Source: Methanosarcinales archaeon (GTDB lineage Archaea > Halobacteriota > Methanosarcinia > Methanosarcinales > Methanocomedenaceae). From it: 33,378 nt of DNA. The notes below the pieces were generated by a model, which did not search any database, was not told the origin of the DNA, and worked only from the letters and a program-made list of their open reading frames with translations. Every line of letters begins with the position of its first letter. The first letter of the stretch is position 1. The position numbers and the translations under genes were made by a program. The stretch spans positions 1-33,378 of the forward strand of contig JAUWRA010000007.1 in NCBI GenBank assembly GCA_030610815.1, given 5' to 3'. Shown here one piece after another: positions 17,395 through 25,889 of the stretch.

Positions 17395-18872
17395 TATTTG
17401 ATAATGCTCCTGCCCTGGTGGTGATATTTCCACTCATTGCAGCCGTTGCTGTACCTTTTATCGGATATTACAACAAGAGACTGATACCTTATTTCGTTAC
17501 GCTTATAACATTTTGTTCATTGATCTTCTCGATATCGAATCTCCGGACAGTTATGCAAACTGGCAGTATAAGTTATACCATGGGTGGTTGGGAACCCCCG
17601 TTCGGCATCGAATATGCCATTGATTACCTGAATGGGTTCGTCAGTATAGTGGTAATTTTCATAATCTTCATAGTCTCAATATATGCAAAAAAGAGTGTTG
17701 AACAAGAACTTCCCGGAAGGACCATCAATTTTTATACCGTGTTCTTGCTGCTTACTGCGGGTCTGCAGGGGCTGATAGTCACAGGTGATCTTTTCAATAT
17801 ATATGTATTTCTTGAGATTTCTTCCATTGCAGCCTATGCATTGATCTCGGTGGGTAAAAGCAGGGATGCCTTAATGGCAAGCATGAATTACCTTATTATC
17901 GGGACAGTTTCAGCGTCATTTATCCTGCTGGGTATTGGCTATCTCTATATGGTGACAGGGACCTTGAACATGGCAGATCTGGCAGACCGCCTTCCCCTGG
18001 CATTTGATGAGCGGCCCAAAGTAGTGCTGGCCGCCTTTGCTTTCTTCCTTGTGGGTTTTAGTATTAAAGTAGGATTGTTCCCGCTGCACACCTGGATGCC
18101 TGATGCATATTCCCTGGCACCTTCGGCGGTCAGTGCAATGCTGGCATCCACCTTTACAAAAGTGGCGGCATATGTGATGATACGGGTGATGTTCACCATA
18201 TTCAAACCTGATTTTATCATTTCCACTGTCCACGCCCATACCATTCTGGCATGGCTTGCAGCCATTGCGATCATTGCCGGGTCGGTACTGGCCATTGCCC
18301 AGACAGATTTTAAAAGAATGCTGGCATATTCCAGTGTGAGCCAGATAGGATATATCATCCTGGGCGTGGCCCTGATGAACCAGATCGCAATGACAGGCGG
18401 GATCATCCATATCATGAACCACGGTATCATGAAGGCTGCTTTGTTCATGGTGGCCGGTGCCATAATCTATAAGACCGGCATTCGTAACATCAACGATTTT
18501 AAAGGTCTTGGTAAGACGATGCCGTATACATCTGCGGCATTCACCCTCGTGGCATTATCCATGATAGGAATCCCGCCCACTGTGGGATTTGTCAGTAAAT
18601 GGTATCTGGCCCTTGGTGCAATCGAGGCTGGCATGTGGGTTTTTGTCGGAGTGATAATGCTAAGCAGCCTGTTGAATATCGTGTATTTCTGGAGGGTGTT
18701 TGAGAACATGTATTTCTATAGGGCAGAAGGGGGCAAGGTGGACGAAGTTCCATTGAGTATGCTTCTACCCATATTGATACTGGCGGCACTGACATTCCTG
18801 TTAGGGGTGCTGGCATTGTATCCCCTTAAGGAAATTATGGCACCAATGGTACAGATCATTTTACCCGGGTAG
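17391..18872 (+). CDS. mrpD: Mrp antiporter subunit D (MbhH/NuoN-like), first antiporter-type subunit
   Basis: 493-aa polytopic; 'VGFSIKVGLFPLHTWMPDAYSLAPSAVSAMLASTFTKVAAYVMIR'. Confidence 0.92.
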   Translation: MIFDNAPALVVIFPLIAAVAVPFIGYYNKRLIPYFVTLITFCSLIFSISNLRTVMQTGSISYTMGGWEPPFGIEYAIDYLNGFVSIVVIFIIFIVSIYAKKSVEQELPGRTINFYTVFLLLTAGLQGLIVTGDLFNIYVFLEISSIAAYALISVGKSRDALMASMNYLIIGTVSASFILLGIGYLYMVTGTLNMADLADRLPLAFDERPKVVLAAFAFFLVGFSIKVGLFPLHTWMPDAYSLAPSAVSAMLASTFTKVAAYVMIRVMFTIFKPDFIISTVHAHTILAWLAAIAIIAGSVLAIAQTDFKRMLAYSSVSQIGYIILGVALMNQIAMTGGIIHIMNHGIMKAALFMVAGAIIYKTGIRNINDFKGLGKTMPYTSAAFTLVALSMIGIPPTVGFVSKWYLALGAIEAGMWVFVGVIMLSSLLNIVYFWRVFENMYFYRAEGGKVDEVPLSMLLPILILAALTFLLGVLALYPLKEIMAPMVQIILPG

Positions 18873-18883
18873 GAGATAAAAAC

Positions 18884-20371
18884 ATGGAAACAATAATTAC
18901 TATAAAACCATTACTCGCGGTCCTGATCCCTTTGATCTGTGCGGTCATGATCATATTCTCTTCCAAGCATCCCAATATCAGGGACGGGTGGTCAGTTGCT
19001 GCAGGAGCCGTATTGTTCCTTACCGTCCTTTCCATGCTACCTGATATACTGGCAGGTAGTGTGATACAATTCACAGTTATCGAGATGCTTCCCAACCTGC
19101 CTATCAAGTTCAAAGTGGATGCATTCGGTGAACTGTTCGCCCTGACATCATCGTTCTTGTGGATATTCACCACTTTTTATTCCATTGGCTACATGCGGAG
19201 TTTGAAAGAACATGCCCAGACCAGGTACTTCTTCTGTTTTGCCATCGCCATCGTGGGTGCTATCGGGATTGCATTCTCAGCCAACCTGTTCACCCTGTTC
19301 CTGTTCTATGAGGTACTTACAGTTTCCACATATCCACTGGTGATACACAACGAAACTCCGGAAGCCATGAGCGGTGGACGCAAATACCTGCTATACCTGA
19401 TGACTGCAGGTATATTCCTATTCTTCTCTGTAGCAGCGGTATATTACTATACAGGTACAACCGATTTTGCGTTTAACGGGATTCTGGACGGGCATGGTAT
19501 ACCTGTTGTCATGCTAAAGATACTCTTTATCACATTCATGATCGGCTCGGCAAAAGCGGCATTTATGCCCCTCCATTCATGGCTGCCTTCAGCAATGGTG
19601 GCACCCACACCCGTATCTGCCTTACTTCACGCAGTGGCTGTAGTAAAAGCCGGTGTGTTCACAGCAACAAGGGTGATACTTTATGTGTTTGGTGTAGACC
19701 TGATGGGAGAGACGGGAATTGGTCTGATGATGGCGTATTTCGTATGTTTTACCATCATTGTGGCATCCATTTATGCCCTGACCCATGATAACCTGAAAAA
19801 GAGGCTTGCCTATTCCACTGTGAGCCAGCTTTCCTATATTGTGCTTGGCGTTTCAATGCTGACACCGGACGGTATCACAGGCGGGATGCTGCATATACCG
19901 TACCATGCTTTTATGAAGATCACATTGTTCATGTGTGCAGGTGCTATCATCGTTACTGCGAAGATGGAGAATATCAGTGAAATGAATGGAATTGGCAGGA
20001 AGATGCCAATAACCATGCTGGCATTTACCGTGGGAGCCCTGGGTATGGTCGGAGTGCCGCCAGTTGCCGGGTTTGTAAGTAAATGGTTCCTGCTGCTGGG
20101 GTCTGTTGAAATGAACCAGTTACCTATACTGCTAGTGCTATTGGCCAGTGCCATGTTGAACGTAGGTTATTTTTTCCCTGTGATATATGTGGCATTTTTC
20201 AAAAAGCCTGAAAAAGAACTTAATTTTGGAGAGGCATCACCGTTCTTATTGGTTCCCCTTACACTTACTGCTATTATTTCATTGATCCTGGGAATCTGGC
20301 CAGACGCACCCTACCTGTTCCTTGAACTGGTCAATGTGGCTGTTCAAAATGTAACCACTGGAGGGATATAA
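18884..20371 (+). CDS. Second antiporter-type subunit (MrpD/NuoL family)
   Basis: 495 aa; 'GSAKAAFMPLHSWLPSAMVAPTPVSALLHAVAVVKAGVF'. Confidence 0.9.
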   Translation: METIITIKPLLAVLIPLICAVMIIFSSKHPNIRDGWSVAAGAVLFLTVLSMLPDILAGSVIQFTVIEMLPNLPIKFKVDAFGELFALTSSFLWIFTTFYSIGYMRSLKEHAQTRYFFCFAIAIVGAIGIAFSANLFTLFLFYEVLTVSTYPLVIHNETPEAMSGGRKYLLYLMTAGIFLFFSVAAVYYYTGTTDFAFNGILDGHGIPVVMLKILFITFMIGSAKAAFMPLHSWLPSAMVAPTPVSALLHAVAVVKAGVFTATRVILYVFGVDLMGETGIGLMMAYFVCFTIIVASIYALTHDNLKKRLAYSTVSQLSYIVLGVSMLTPDGITGGMLHIPYHAFMKITLFMCAGAIIVTAKMENISEMNGIGRKMPITMLAFTVGALGMVGVPPVAGFVSKWFLLLGSVEMNQLPILLVLLASAMLNVGYFFPVIYVAFFKKPEKELNFGEASPFLLVPLTLTAIISLILGIWPDAPYLFLELVNVAVQNVTTGGI

Positions 20372-20372
20372 T

Positions 20373-20621
20373 ATGGGATACCTGGACGAACCCCGGAATA
20401 TAGCCAAACTGCGTAAAGTGTTTTACTTAAGTTTAGGAATTGTGGTATTACTTGAGTTCATTCTGATCAAAAGAGAACATATTGATTTTTCCATTGAGCA
20501 TATTGCCGAGTTCCCTGCATTCCATGCCTTCTATGGTTTCATAGCCTGCGCACTTATCATCCTGGTTTCCAAGTTCATAGGACACCTATTTCTCATGAAG
20601 GAGGAGGATTACTATGATTGA
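20373..20621 (+). CDS. Small membrane protein within the Mrp operon (2 TM)
   Basis: 82 aa; overlaps the start of the following antiporter subunit. Confidence 0.75.
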   Translation: MGYLDEPRNIAKLRKVFYLSLGIVVLLEFILIKREHIDFSIEHIAEFPAFHAFYGFIACALIILVSKFIGHLFLMKEEDYYD

Positions 20622-22458
20622 CTGGATCCCTCCTGCAGCCATATTCATTTTGGGCGGACTGTTTATCCCGCTGTTCAAGGGTCGAGCCCAAAAAATGTAC
20701 ATTTTACTGCTGCCCGCAATTGCATTTACTAGTTTATTGTCCACGACCCATGGTACCAACTGGGTGTATAACTACCTTGGATATGAACTGATCTTCGGCC
20801 AGGTTGATAAATTGACCATGGTGTTCGCGTATGTGTTTGTGATAATGGCGTTTATCGGGATGCTGTATGCCCTGCATATTAAAGAACAGGGACAGCATAT
20901 TTCTGCATTCCTGTATATCGGGAGTGCCCTCGGTGTCGTATTTGCAGGGGATTTGTTCTCACTGTTCATATTCTGGGAAATCATGGCATTCTCATCTGTC
21001 TTTTTGGTCTGGTACCAGAAGGACAAGGCATCGATCGATGCAGGTTTCAGGTACTTGCTTGTTCATACGGCAGGCGGACTTTTCCTGCTTGGCGGTATCG
21101 TGCTCAGGGTTGTGGAGACCGGTTCCATAGAATTCGGGCATATAGGACTTGACGGACTGGATTCATATCTGATACTTATAGGCTTTTTAATAAATGCGGC
21201 CGTTCCTCCACTGCATGCGTGGTTATCTGATACTTATCCCGAGGCCACGATTACCGGAGCTGTGTTTTTGACTGCTTTTACCACCAAAACAGCAGTTTAT
21301 GTGTTGTTAAGAAGTTATTCCGGAACCGAGATACTGGTATACCTCGGAGCGATCATGGCCCTGTATGGAGTGGTTTATGCTGTACTGGAAAATGATATAC
21401 GAAGGCTGCTTGCATATCACATAATCAGCCAGGTCGGATATATGGTGGCCGGAGTAGGTATGGGTGCGGCGATAATTGGCGGATTTGCCCAGATGCAGGA
21501 AGTTGCTACTCCGGGACAGATGCTGGCCACTAATGGTGCTGCAGCACATGCTTTCGCCCATATCCTGTACAAGGGCTTATTGTTCATGGGTGCAGGGGCT
21601 GTCATATATATGACAGGTAAAAGGAAACTCACTGAACTGGGCGGCTTATACAAGACCATGCCCATAACCCTGATATTGTATATGGTAGGGGCTTTTGCCA
21701 TCTCGGCCGTACCATTGTTCAGCGGTTATGTCAGCAAGACCATGGTGATTGCAGGTGCGGAAAAGTCACACCTTACTCTTATCTTCCTGATGCTCACATT
21801 TGCCTCGGCCGGGACTTTCCTTCATACGGGCCTGAAGTTACCCTATTTCACGTTCTTTGCCAAGGATAGCGGCATACGGGTCAAGGAACCGCCGCTAAAT
21901 ATGTTGCTGGCCATGGGTGTGGCAGCTTTCATGTGCATCCTTATCGGTGTTTATCCCCAGATGCTTTACAATATGCTTCCATATCCGGTGGATTACCATC
22001 CTTTTACAGTGGGGCACCTTGTTGGCGAAATGCAGCTTCTGTTGTTCACTGCCTTTGGTTTCTTCCTGCTGCTTGATAAATTGTATGGAGAGCGCACCAT
22101 CAGCCTTGATACCGATTGGTTCTACCGGAAGGGGAGCAATGTCTTTATGTGGTTTATCAACGGCCCGCTGGCCAGGGGCTCACAGTGGCCTGTGGATGTC
22201 TGCATGCGGGCAATTTCGTTTTTGAAATGGTTTTCCAAAAACCCGGTACTTGCGATCATGCTGTTCAAGGACAGTTTGACACTTCGATTTTTTGGACATA
22301 TAGGCAGTAGAACCCAGACGGATTCTATACGGTATTTGGAAGATGAAAAGAAACATTATCCAAGGGATCCAGTTAAGAGAAACCCGGTTGGGGATTCGTT
22401 GCTGCTTGCATTGATGTTTATGGCAGTTTATGTCATGTACTATATGTTCGCTGCATAA
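20614..22458 (+). CDS. Third antiporter-type subunit (NuoL/MrpD family) with C-terminal extension
   Basis: 614 aa; 'INAAVPPLHAWLSDTYPEATITGAVFLTAFTTKTAVYVLLR'; C-terminal 'LDTDWFYRKGSNVFMWF..' extension ending in a TM helix. Confidence 0.9.
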   Translation: MIDWIPPAAIFILGGLFIPLFKGRAQKMYILLLPAIAFTSLLSTTHGTNWVYNYLGYELIFGQVDKLTMVFAYVFVIMAFIGMLYALHIKEQGQHISAFLYIGSALGVVFAGDLFSLFIFWEIMAFSSVFLVWYQKDKASIDAGFRYLLVHTAGGLFLLGGIVLRVVETGSIEFGHIGLDGLDSYLILIGFLINAAVPPLHAWLSDTYPEATITGAVFLTAFTTKTAVYVLLRSYSGTEILVYLGAIMALYGVVYAVLENDIRRLLAYHIISQVGYMVAGVGMGAAIIGGFAQMQEVATPGQMLATNGAAAHAFAHILYKGLLFMGAGAVIYMTGKRKLTELGGLYKTMPITLILYMVGAFAISAVPLFSGYVSKTMVIAGAEKSHLTLIFLMLTFASAGTFLHTGLKLPYFTFFAKDSGIRVKEPPLNMLLAMGVAAFMCILIGVYPQMLYNMLPYPVDYHPFTVGHLVGEMQLLLFTAFGFFLLLDKLYGERTISLDTDWFYRKGSNVFMWFINGPLARGSQWPVDVCMRAISFLKWFSKNPVLAIMLFKDSLTLRFFGHIGSRTQTDSIRYLEDEKKHYPRDPVKRNPVGDSLLLALMFMAVYVMYYMFAA

Positions 22459-22495
22459 GAACCAATCAATATGCTGTGTTTATTTATAGGCTGAC

Positions 22496-22523
22496 TACCA
22501 ATAAAGAATAATCTTTATTGGTA
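22496..22523. other. Near-perfect inverted repeat TACCAATAAAG-AATAAT-CTTTATTGGTA between mrp operon and 22540 ORF
   Basis: 11-bp perfect arms, 6-nt spacer. Confidence 0.7.
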
Positions 22524-22539
22524 TTTTCAAGGAGATTGC

Positions 22540-23151
22540 ATGGTTAAATGGGTTGTCGTACAACTGAGTGATAGGGAATATCAGATACTTGAAAAATTAG
22601 ATGATATTGAAGGAGACTCTTCCCAGAAGTTGAGGATGCTTTTAAGAGATTATCTTTTTACTACACCCAAATTTCAGAAAGATTACCATATAATCCATCT
22701 TGAAGAGAAAAAGGATTTACTATTTGAAATATTGGTATCTATATGGAAAGAATATGATTCATCGACCTCACCCTTAGAGAAATGGGATGAGGAAAAGGTG
22801 AAGAGCGTACGTGATGAACTCATGGAGATCGATGCTATTCGTCCTGTAGGTCCATTCAGTTTCACTGTTACTGGTCTGTTAAAAAAACCATGGTTGGCAG
22901 CGTACTATCACGTAAATAATATTTTCGAGGAGTTAGATGAATTCAGCCAGGCATGCATAGCCTCAATATATGTACTCGATTTTCTGTCCAAAGGTACTTT
23001 TAAATCCGAGTTACTGAAAAACAGCACAATATTGTTGAATGAATTATTTATGTTCTCATATGCAGTGGCCAGGAAAAAGGCTCACGAAACTCAAGAATCA
23101 TTTAAACATAGAAGCAGTTCACCCTGTTCTGACGACCAGCTTGCGGCCTGA
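22540..23151 (+). CDS. Hypothetical protein with RHH-like N-terminus
   Basis: 203 aa; 'VVVQLSDREYQILEKLDDIEGDSSQKLRMLLRDYL'. Confidence 0.65.
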   Translation: MVKWVVVQLSDREYQILEKLDDIEGDSSQKLRMLLRDYLFTTPKFQKDYHIIHLEEKKDLLFEILVSIWKEYDSSTSPLEKWDEEKVKSVRDELMEIDAIRPVGPFSFTVTGLLKKPWLAAYYHVNNIFEELDEFSQACIASIYVLDFLSKGTFKSELLKNSTILLNELFMFSYAVARKKAHETQESFKHRSSSPCSDDQLAA

Positions 23152-23550
23152 CTGGATGCTTTTAATATCAGTCCTGCCTGTTACGTGGATATCACCCGTG
23201 CATTCGGCAGCCCTTGCTGAAACCATGGGTCGTATGATCATATTGCCATCGGCATAGGCCAAACCACCGATCTTTGTCCTGTCCAGCAGGGTAAGATTGC
23301 CGACAACCTTGATGTTGCCCTTTATGTCGCAATCGGCACCTATTATTGCCTTCTCAGCAATAACATCACCCTTTACCTTTGAGCCTTTGCCCAGTGTAAG
23401 GTTACCTTTTACCACAAGGTCTCCCCAGAAGTCGCACCCCATGCCCACTACGGCATTTCCCGGTAGAATCACTTCATTTTCAAAAAAGGAGAATTTTTTA
23501 ATTATGAAAGTTTCAGATTCCGGATGTCTTTTTATGAATTTTGGGTCCAT
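23119..23550 (-). CDS. Bactofilin-like polymer-forming protein
   Basis: ORF open from 23565, ATG 23550 likely; repetitive beta-helix pattern 'GDLVVKGNLTLGKGSKVKGDVIAEKAIIGADCDIKGNIKVVGNLTL'. Confidence 0.8.
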   Translation of the reverse strand: MDPKFIKRHPESETFIIKKFSFFENEVILPGNAVVGMGCDFWGDLVVKGNLTLGKGSKVKGDVIAEKAIIGADCDIKGNIKVVGNLTLLDRTKIGGLAYADGNMIIRPMVSARAAECTGDIHVTGRTDIKSIQSGRKLVVRTG

Positions 23551-23621
23551 GAGAATCACTATCAAAGAATATTACTTATCACTACTTTTAACTACTTTGA
23601 ATAAACTTAAACTTTTGGAAC

Positions 23622-23637
23622 TTTCAATCGATTGAAA
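23622..23637. promoter_or_regulatory. Perfect 16-bp palindrome TTTCAATCGATTGAAA upstream of thyA
   Basis: Read directly; just upstream of the probable thyA start. Confidence 0.5.
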
Positions 23638-23646
23638 AATGTAGAG

Positions 23647-24291
23647 ATGGAAAATATGACACTTCAAATAGGCAGGATCATTCGGGCAAATACTATCAGT
23701 GATGCCTGGTACAGGGGGATAAACATGATCTGGAACCAGGGACATGAGGTTACGGACGAGCGGGGTAGCAAGATAAAGGAATACCTGAACCTGATGATCG
23801 TTGTCAAGGACCCTTATACTGACCGGATACCGGCTGATATCTCCTGGAATGAGGAGCGGCTTGAGGAATATGCCAAGCAGTTGATCACCGGGGAGAATGT
23901 CCAGGATTTCGAGTATACCTATGGGCAGCGCCTGCGTAACTGGAACGGACAGATCGACCAGATTGCATATGTGATCGACAAACTCAAGCACAATCCGACA
24001 ACCCGCAGGGCCACCGCAGTTACCTGGGTGCCTACTGTGGATACGGTAGTGGACGAGGTGCCCTGCATGATCATTGACGATTTCAAGATAAGGGGGGGAA
24101 TGGTCAACCTGACTACACTGTTCAGGAGTCATGATTTTGCCGGGGCCTATCCTGCTAACCTATACGGCCTGTCCAGATTGCTGGAGTATGTTGCCGGCGA
24201 GGTGGGTGTTAAGCCGGGTATGATCACTACTATCAGTGCCAGTGCACATATATACGAACATGACTGGGATATGATCGATGAAATCCTTTGA
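23647..24291 (+). CDS. thyA: Thymidylate synthase, archaeal type
   Basis: ORF open from 23632 (TTG); 'FEYTYGQRLRNW', 'DEVPCMIIDDFKIRGGMVNLTTLFRSHDFAGAYPANLYGLSRLLEYVA'. Confidence 0.88.
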   Translation: MENMTLQIGRIIRANTISDAWYRGINMIWNQGHEVTDERGSKIKEYLNLMIVVKDPYTDRIPADISWNEERLEEYAKQLITGENVQDFEYTYGQRLRNWNGQIDQIAYVIDKLKHNPTTRRATAVTWVPTVDTVVDEVPCMIIDDFKIRGGMVNLTTLFRSHDFAGAYPANLYGLSRLLEYVAGEVGVKPGMITTISASAHIYEHDWDMIDEIL

Positions 24292-24384
24292 TGCGGGGAT
24301 TTGAAAAACATTAATATGGGTTGGAAACCCCATGTGTAATTCTACTGAATATTAATGTAAGTATGATATTAATTAATTTAAGTG

Positions 24385-24678
24385 ATGTTTATGATTAGTG
24401 CAAAATCCGGTGAAGTAAAAAAGTACAAAAGAAAATGCGTTGTACTGAATGTGCTTGAAGCTAAAGCATGGCGGAATGTGAGCGTCCTTGACTCTAAAAC
24501 AAAAGATAAATATTTTTTCGGGAAGGTCAAACAGGCACCGCCAGAGATCAATGTGGGGGATGAACTTTATATCGGGTATGAGGAACTACCCTATGACCTA
24601 CCTGATGGTTCGAGTAAGATAGTACTTATGGCCCTGGATGGTCTATTGCTGGATTGGGCAATGATCACACCACATTAA
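24385..24678 (+). CDS. Hypothetical small protein
   Basis: about 97-aa ORF, balanced composition, preceded by AT-rich promoter-like region. Confidence 0.6.
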   Translation: MFMISAKSGEVKKYKRKCVVLNVLEAKAWRNVSVLDSKTKDKYFFGKVKQAPPEINVGDELYIGYEELPYDLPDGSSKIVLMALDGLLLDWAMITPH

Positions 24679-24744
24679 GGTTACAGCGCCCGTTACATTT
24701 AGGTTACAGCGCCCGTTACATTAAGGTTATAGTGCCTGTTATAT
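24678..24744 (+). repeat. Three tandem copies of a 23-bp unit (AGGTTACAGCGCCCGTTACATTW)
   Basis: Copies at 24678, 24701 and 24724; third copy carries four C-to-T differences and overlaps the radC stop. Confidence 0.85.
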
Positions 24745-25425
24745 GAGGTTTTGCTCTTTCATACTCAGGTACCTGCCGTCCCCGATAATGATGTGGTCGT
24801 AGAGCTCGATGCCCACTATCTTGCCGGTGTCTATGAGCTTGCGTGTGATATCTATATCGTTCTGGCTGGGTGCAGGGTCGCCGCTGGGGTGGTTATGGGC
24901 AACAATGATGGCAGCGGCGCTTTCCTGGATAGCAGTCTTGAACACCTCGCGGGGGTGGACAATGTTGGCGTTCAGGCTGCCTATTGATACGGTCTCCTCA
25001 CAAATAAGCTGGTTTTTAGTATCCAGGTGCAGGGCAATGAATGACTCTTTTTTCTGCTCACGCAGTTTTGGATAGATAAACTGGTAGGCTGCTTCCGGAC
25101 TGCTTATACGGGGTTTTTCCTCTTCAGTGAAGGTCTCAAGCCTGCGGGCCAGTTCGAACAGTGCGGTTATCTCGGCGGCCTTGGCAGTTCCCACGCCATG
25201 TATTTCCTTCAGTCTGGTAGGGGGGGTGCGGCTGAGTTGCTGGATGTTATATGTGGCCAGTATGCGGCTGCAAAGGTTCAGGACGTTCTCGCCTTTGGTG
25301 CCGGTGCGCAGGATGATGGCCAGCAGTTCAGAGTCAGAGAGTGCGGATGGGCCGTTTTTAAGGAGCCTCTCCCTTGGACGGTCCTTGGGCTGGATGTCCT
25401 GGATCCTGATATGGTATTCAGACAT
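24739..25425 (-). CDS. radC: RadC family protein (JAB/MPN domain)
   Basis: ORF open from 25482; start MSEYHIRI at 25425 favoured by a TATA-like CTTATATA about 28 bp upstream; 'GVGTAKAAEITALFELARR', 'AHNHPSGDPAPSQNDIDIT'. Confidence 0.92.
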   Translation of the reverse strand: MSEYHIRIQDIQPKDRPRERLLKNGPSALSDSELLAIILRTGTKGENVLNLCSRILATYNIQQLSRTPPTRLKEIHGVGTAKAAEITALFELARRLETFTEEEKPRISSPEAAYQFIYPKLREQKKESFIALHLDTKNQLICEETVSIGSLNANIVHPREVFKTAIQESAAAIIVAHNHPSGDPAPSQNDIDITRKLIDTGKIVGIELYDHIIIGDGRYLSMKEQNLI

Positions 25426-25889
25426 GTGGATTGCTGTAGCGATTTTTGGGTATATAAGGGGTGCGATTTTTACTGGTGACAATGAATTGCACTACCTTGC
25501 CGACCCGATAGATGGCTGAGTGACAGAAACCGACCTTTGTCTCGATCTATGCGGCCCTGTAAAGCAATTTATTTGGGATTAGGACTATGGCGGTGCCACA
25601 GTCGGCTGACTGAATGCATCGCAGCAAGAACAAATGTGTATTTAATTTAGTAGATACATGCCTATAAGATATAAATAATACAAAAAGCTCGGCTATTCAT
25701 GTGGGGGTCATAAGGGTGCTCGTTGTAACTGATGGTTGATGTAATTTGTTACGCTTAAAGAGGTTGGACATACTGTATCAAAAACATAACATATTAATAT
25801 CAATTAAATAGTTTGTTTGATAATTACCCAAAACTTTCAAATTTGCAGGACAGTTGAACTGCACAAAATAACTCGGGAGATATATATAT

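Noticed and set aside
17916-18463. 168- and 172-aa minus-strand ORFs
   Set aside because: Antisense to mrpD in two frames; His/Cys-rich or Met/Ala-rich shadow compositions.
24316-24333. ATGGG-TTGGAAAC-CCCAT small hairpin after thyA
   Set aside because: Short 5-bp stem with no T-run; insufficient to call a terminator or riboswitch.
24678-24744. Possible CRISPR array
   Set aside because: Units are contiguous 23-bp tandem copies without unique spacers, and no cas genes are present.
25509-25555. Potential C/D box or long stem (ATAGAT...ATCTAT)
   Set aside because: Inner pairing breaks down after 6 bp and the C/D boxes are not convincing.
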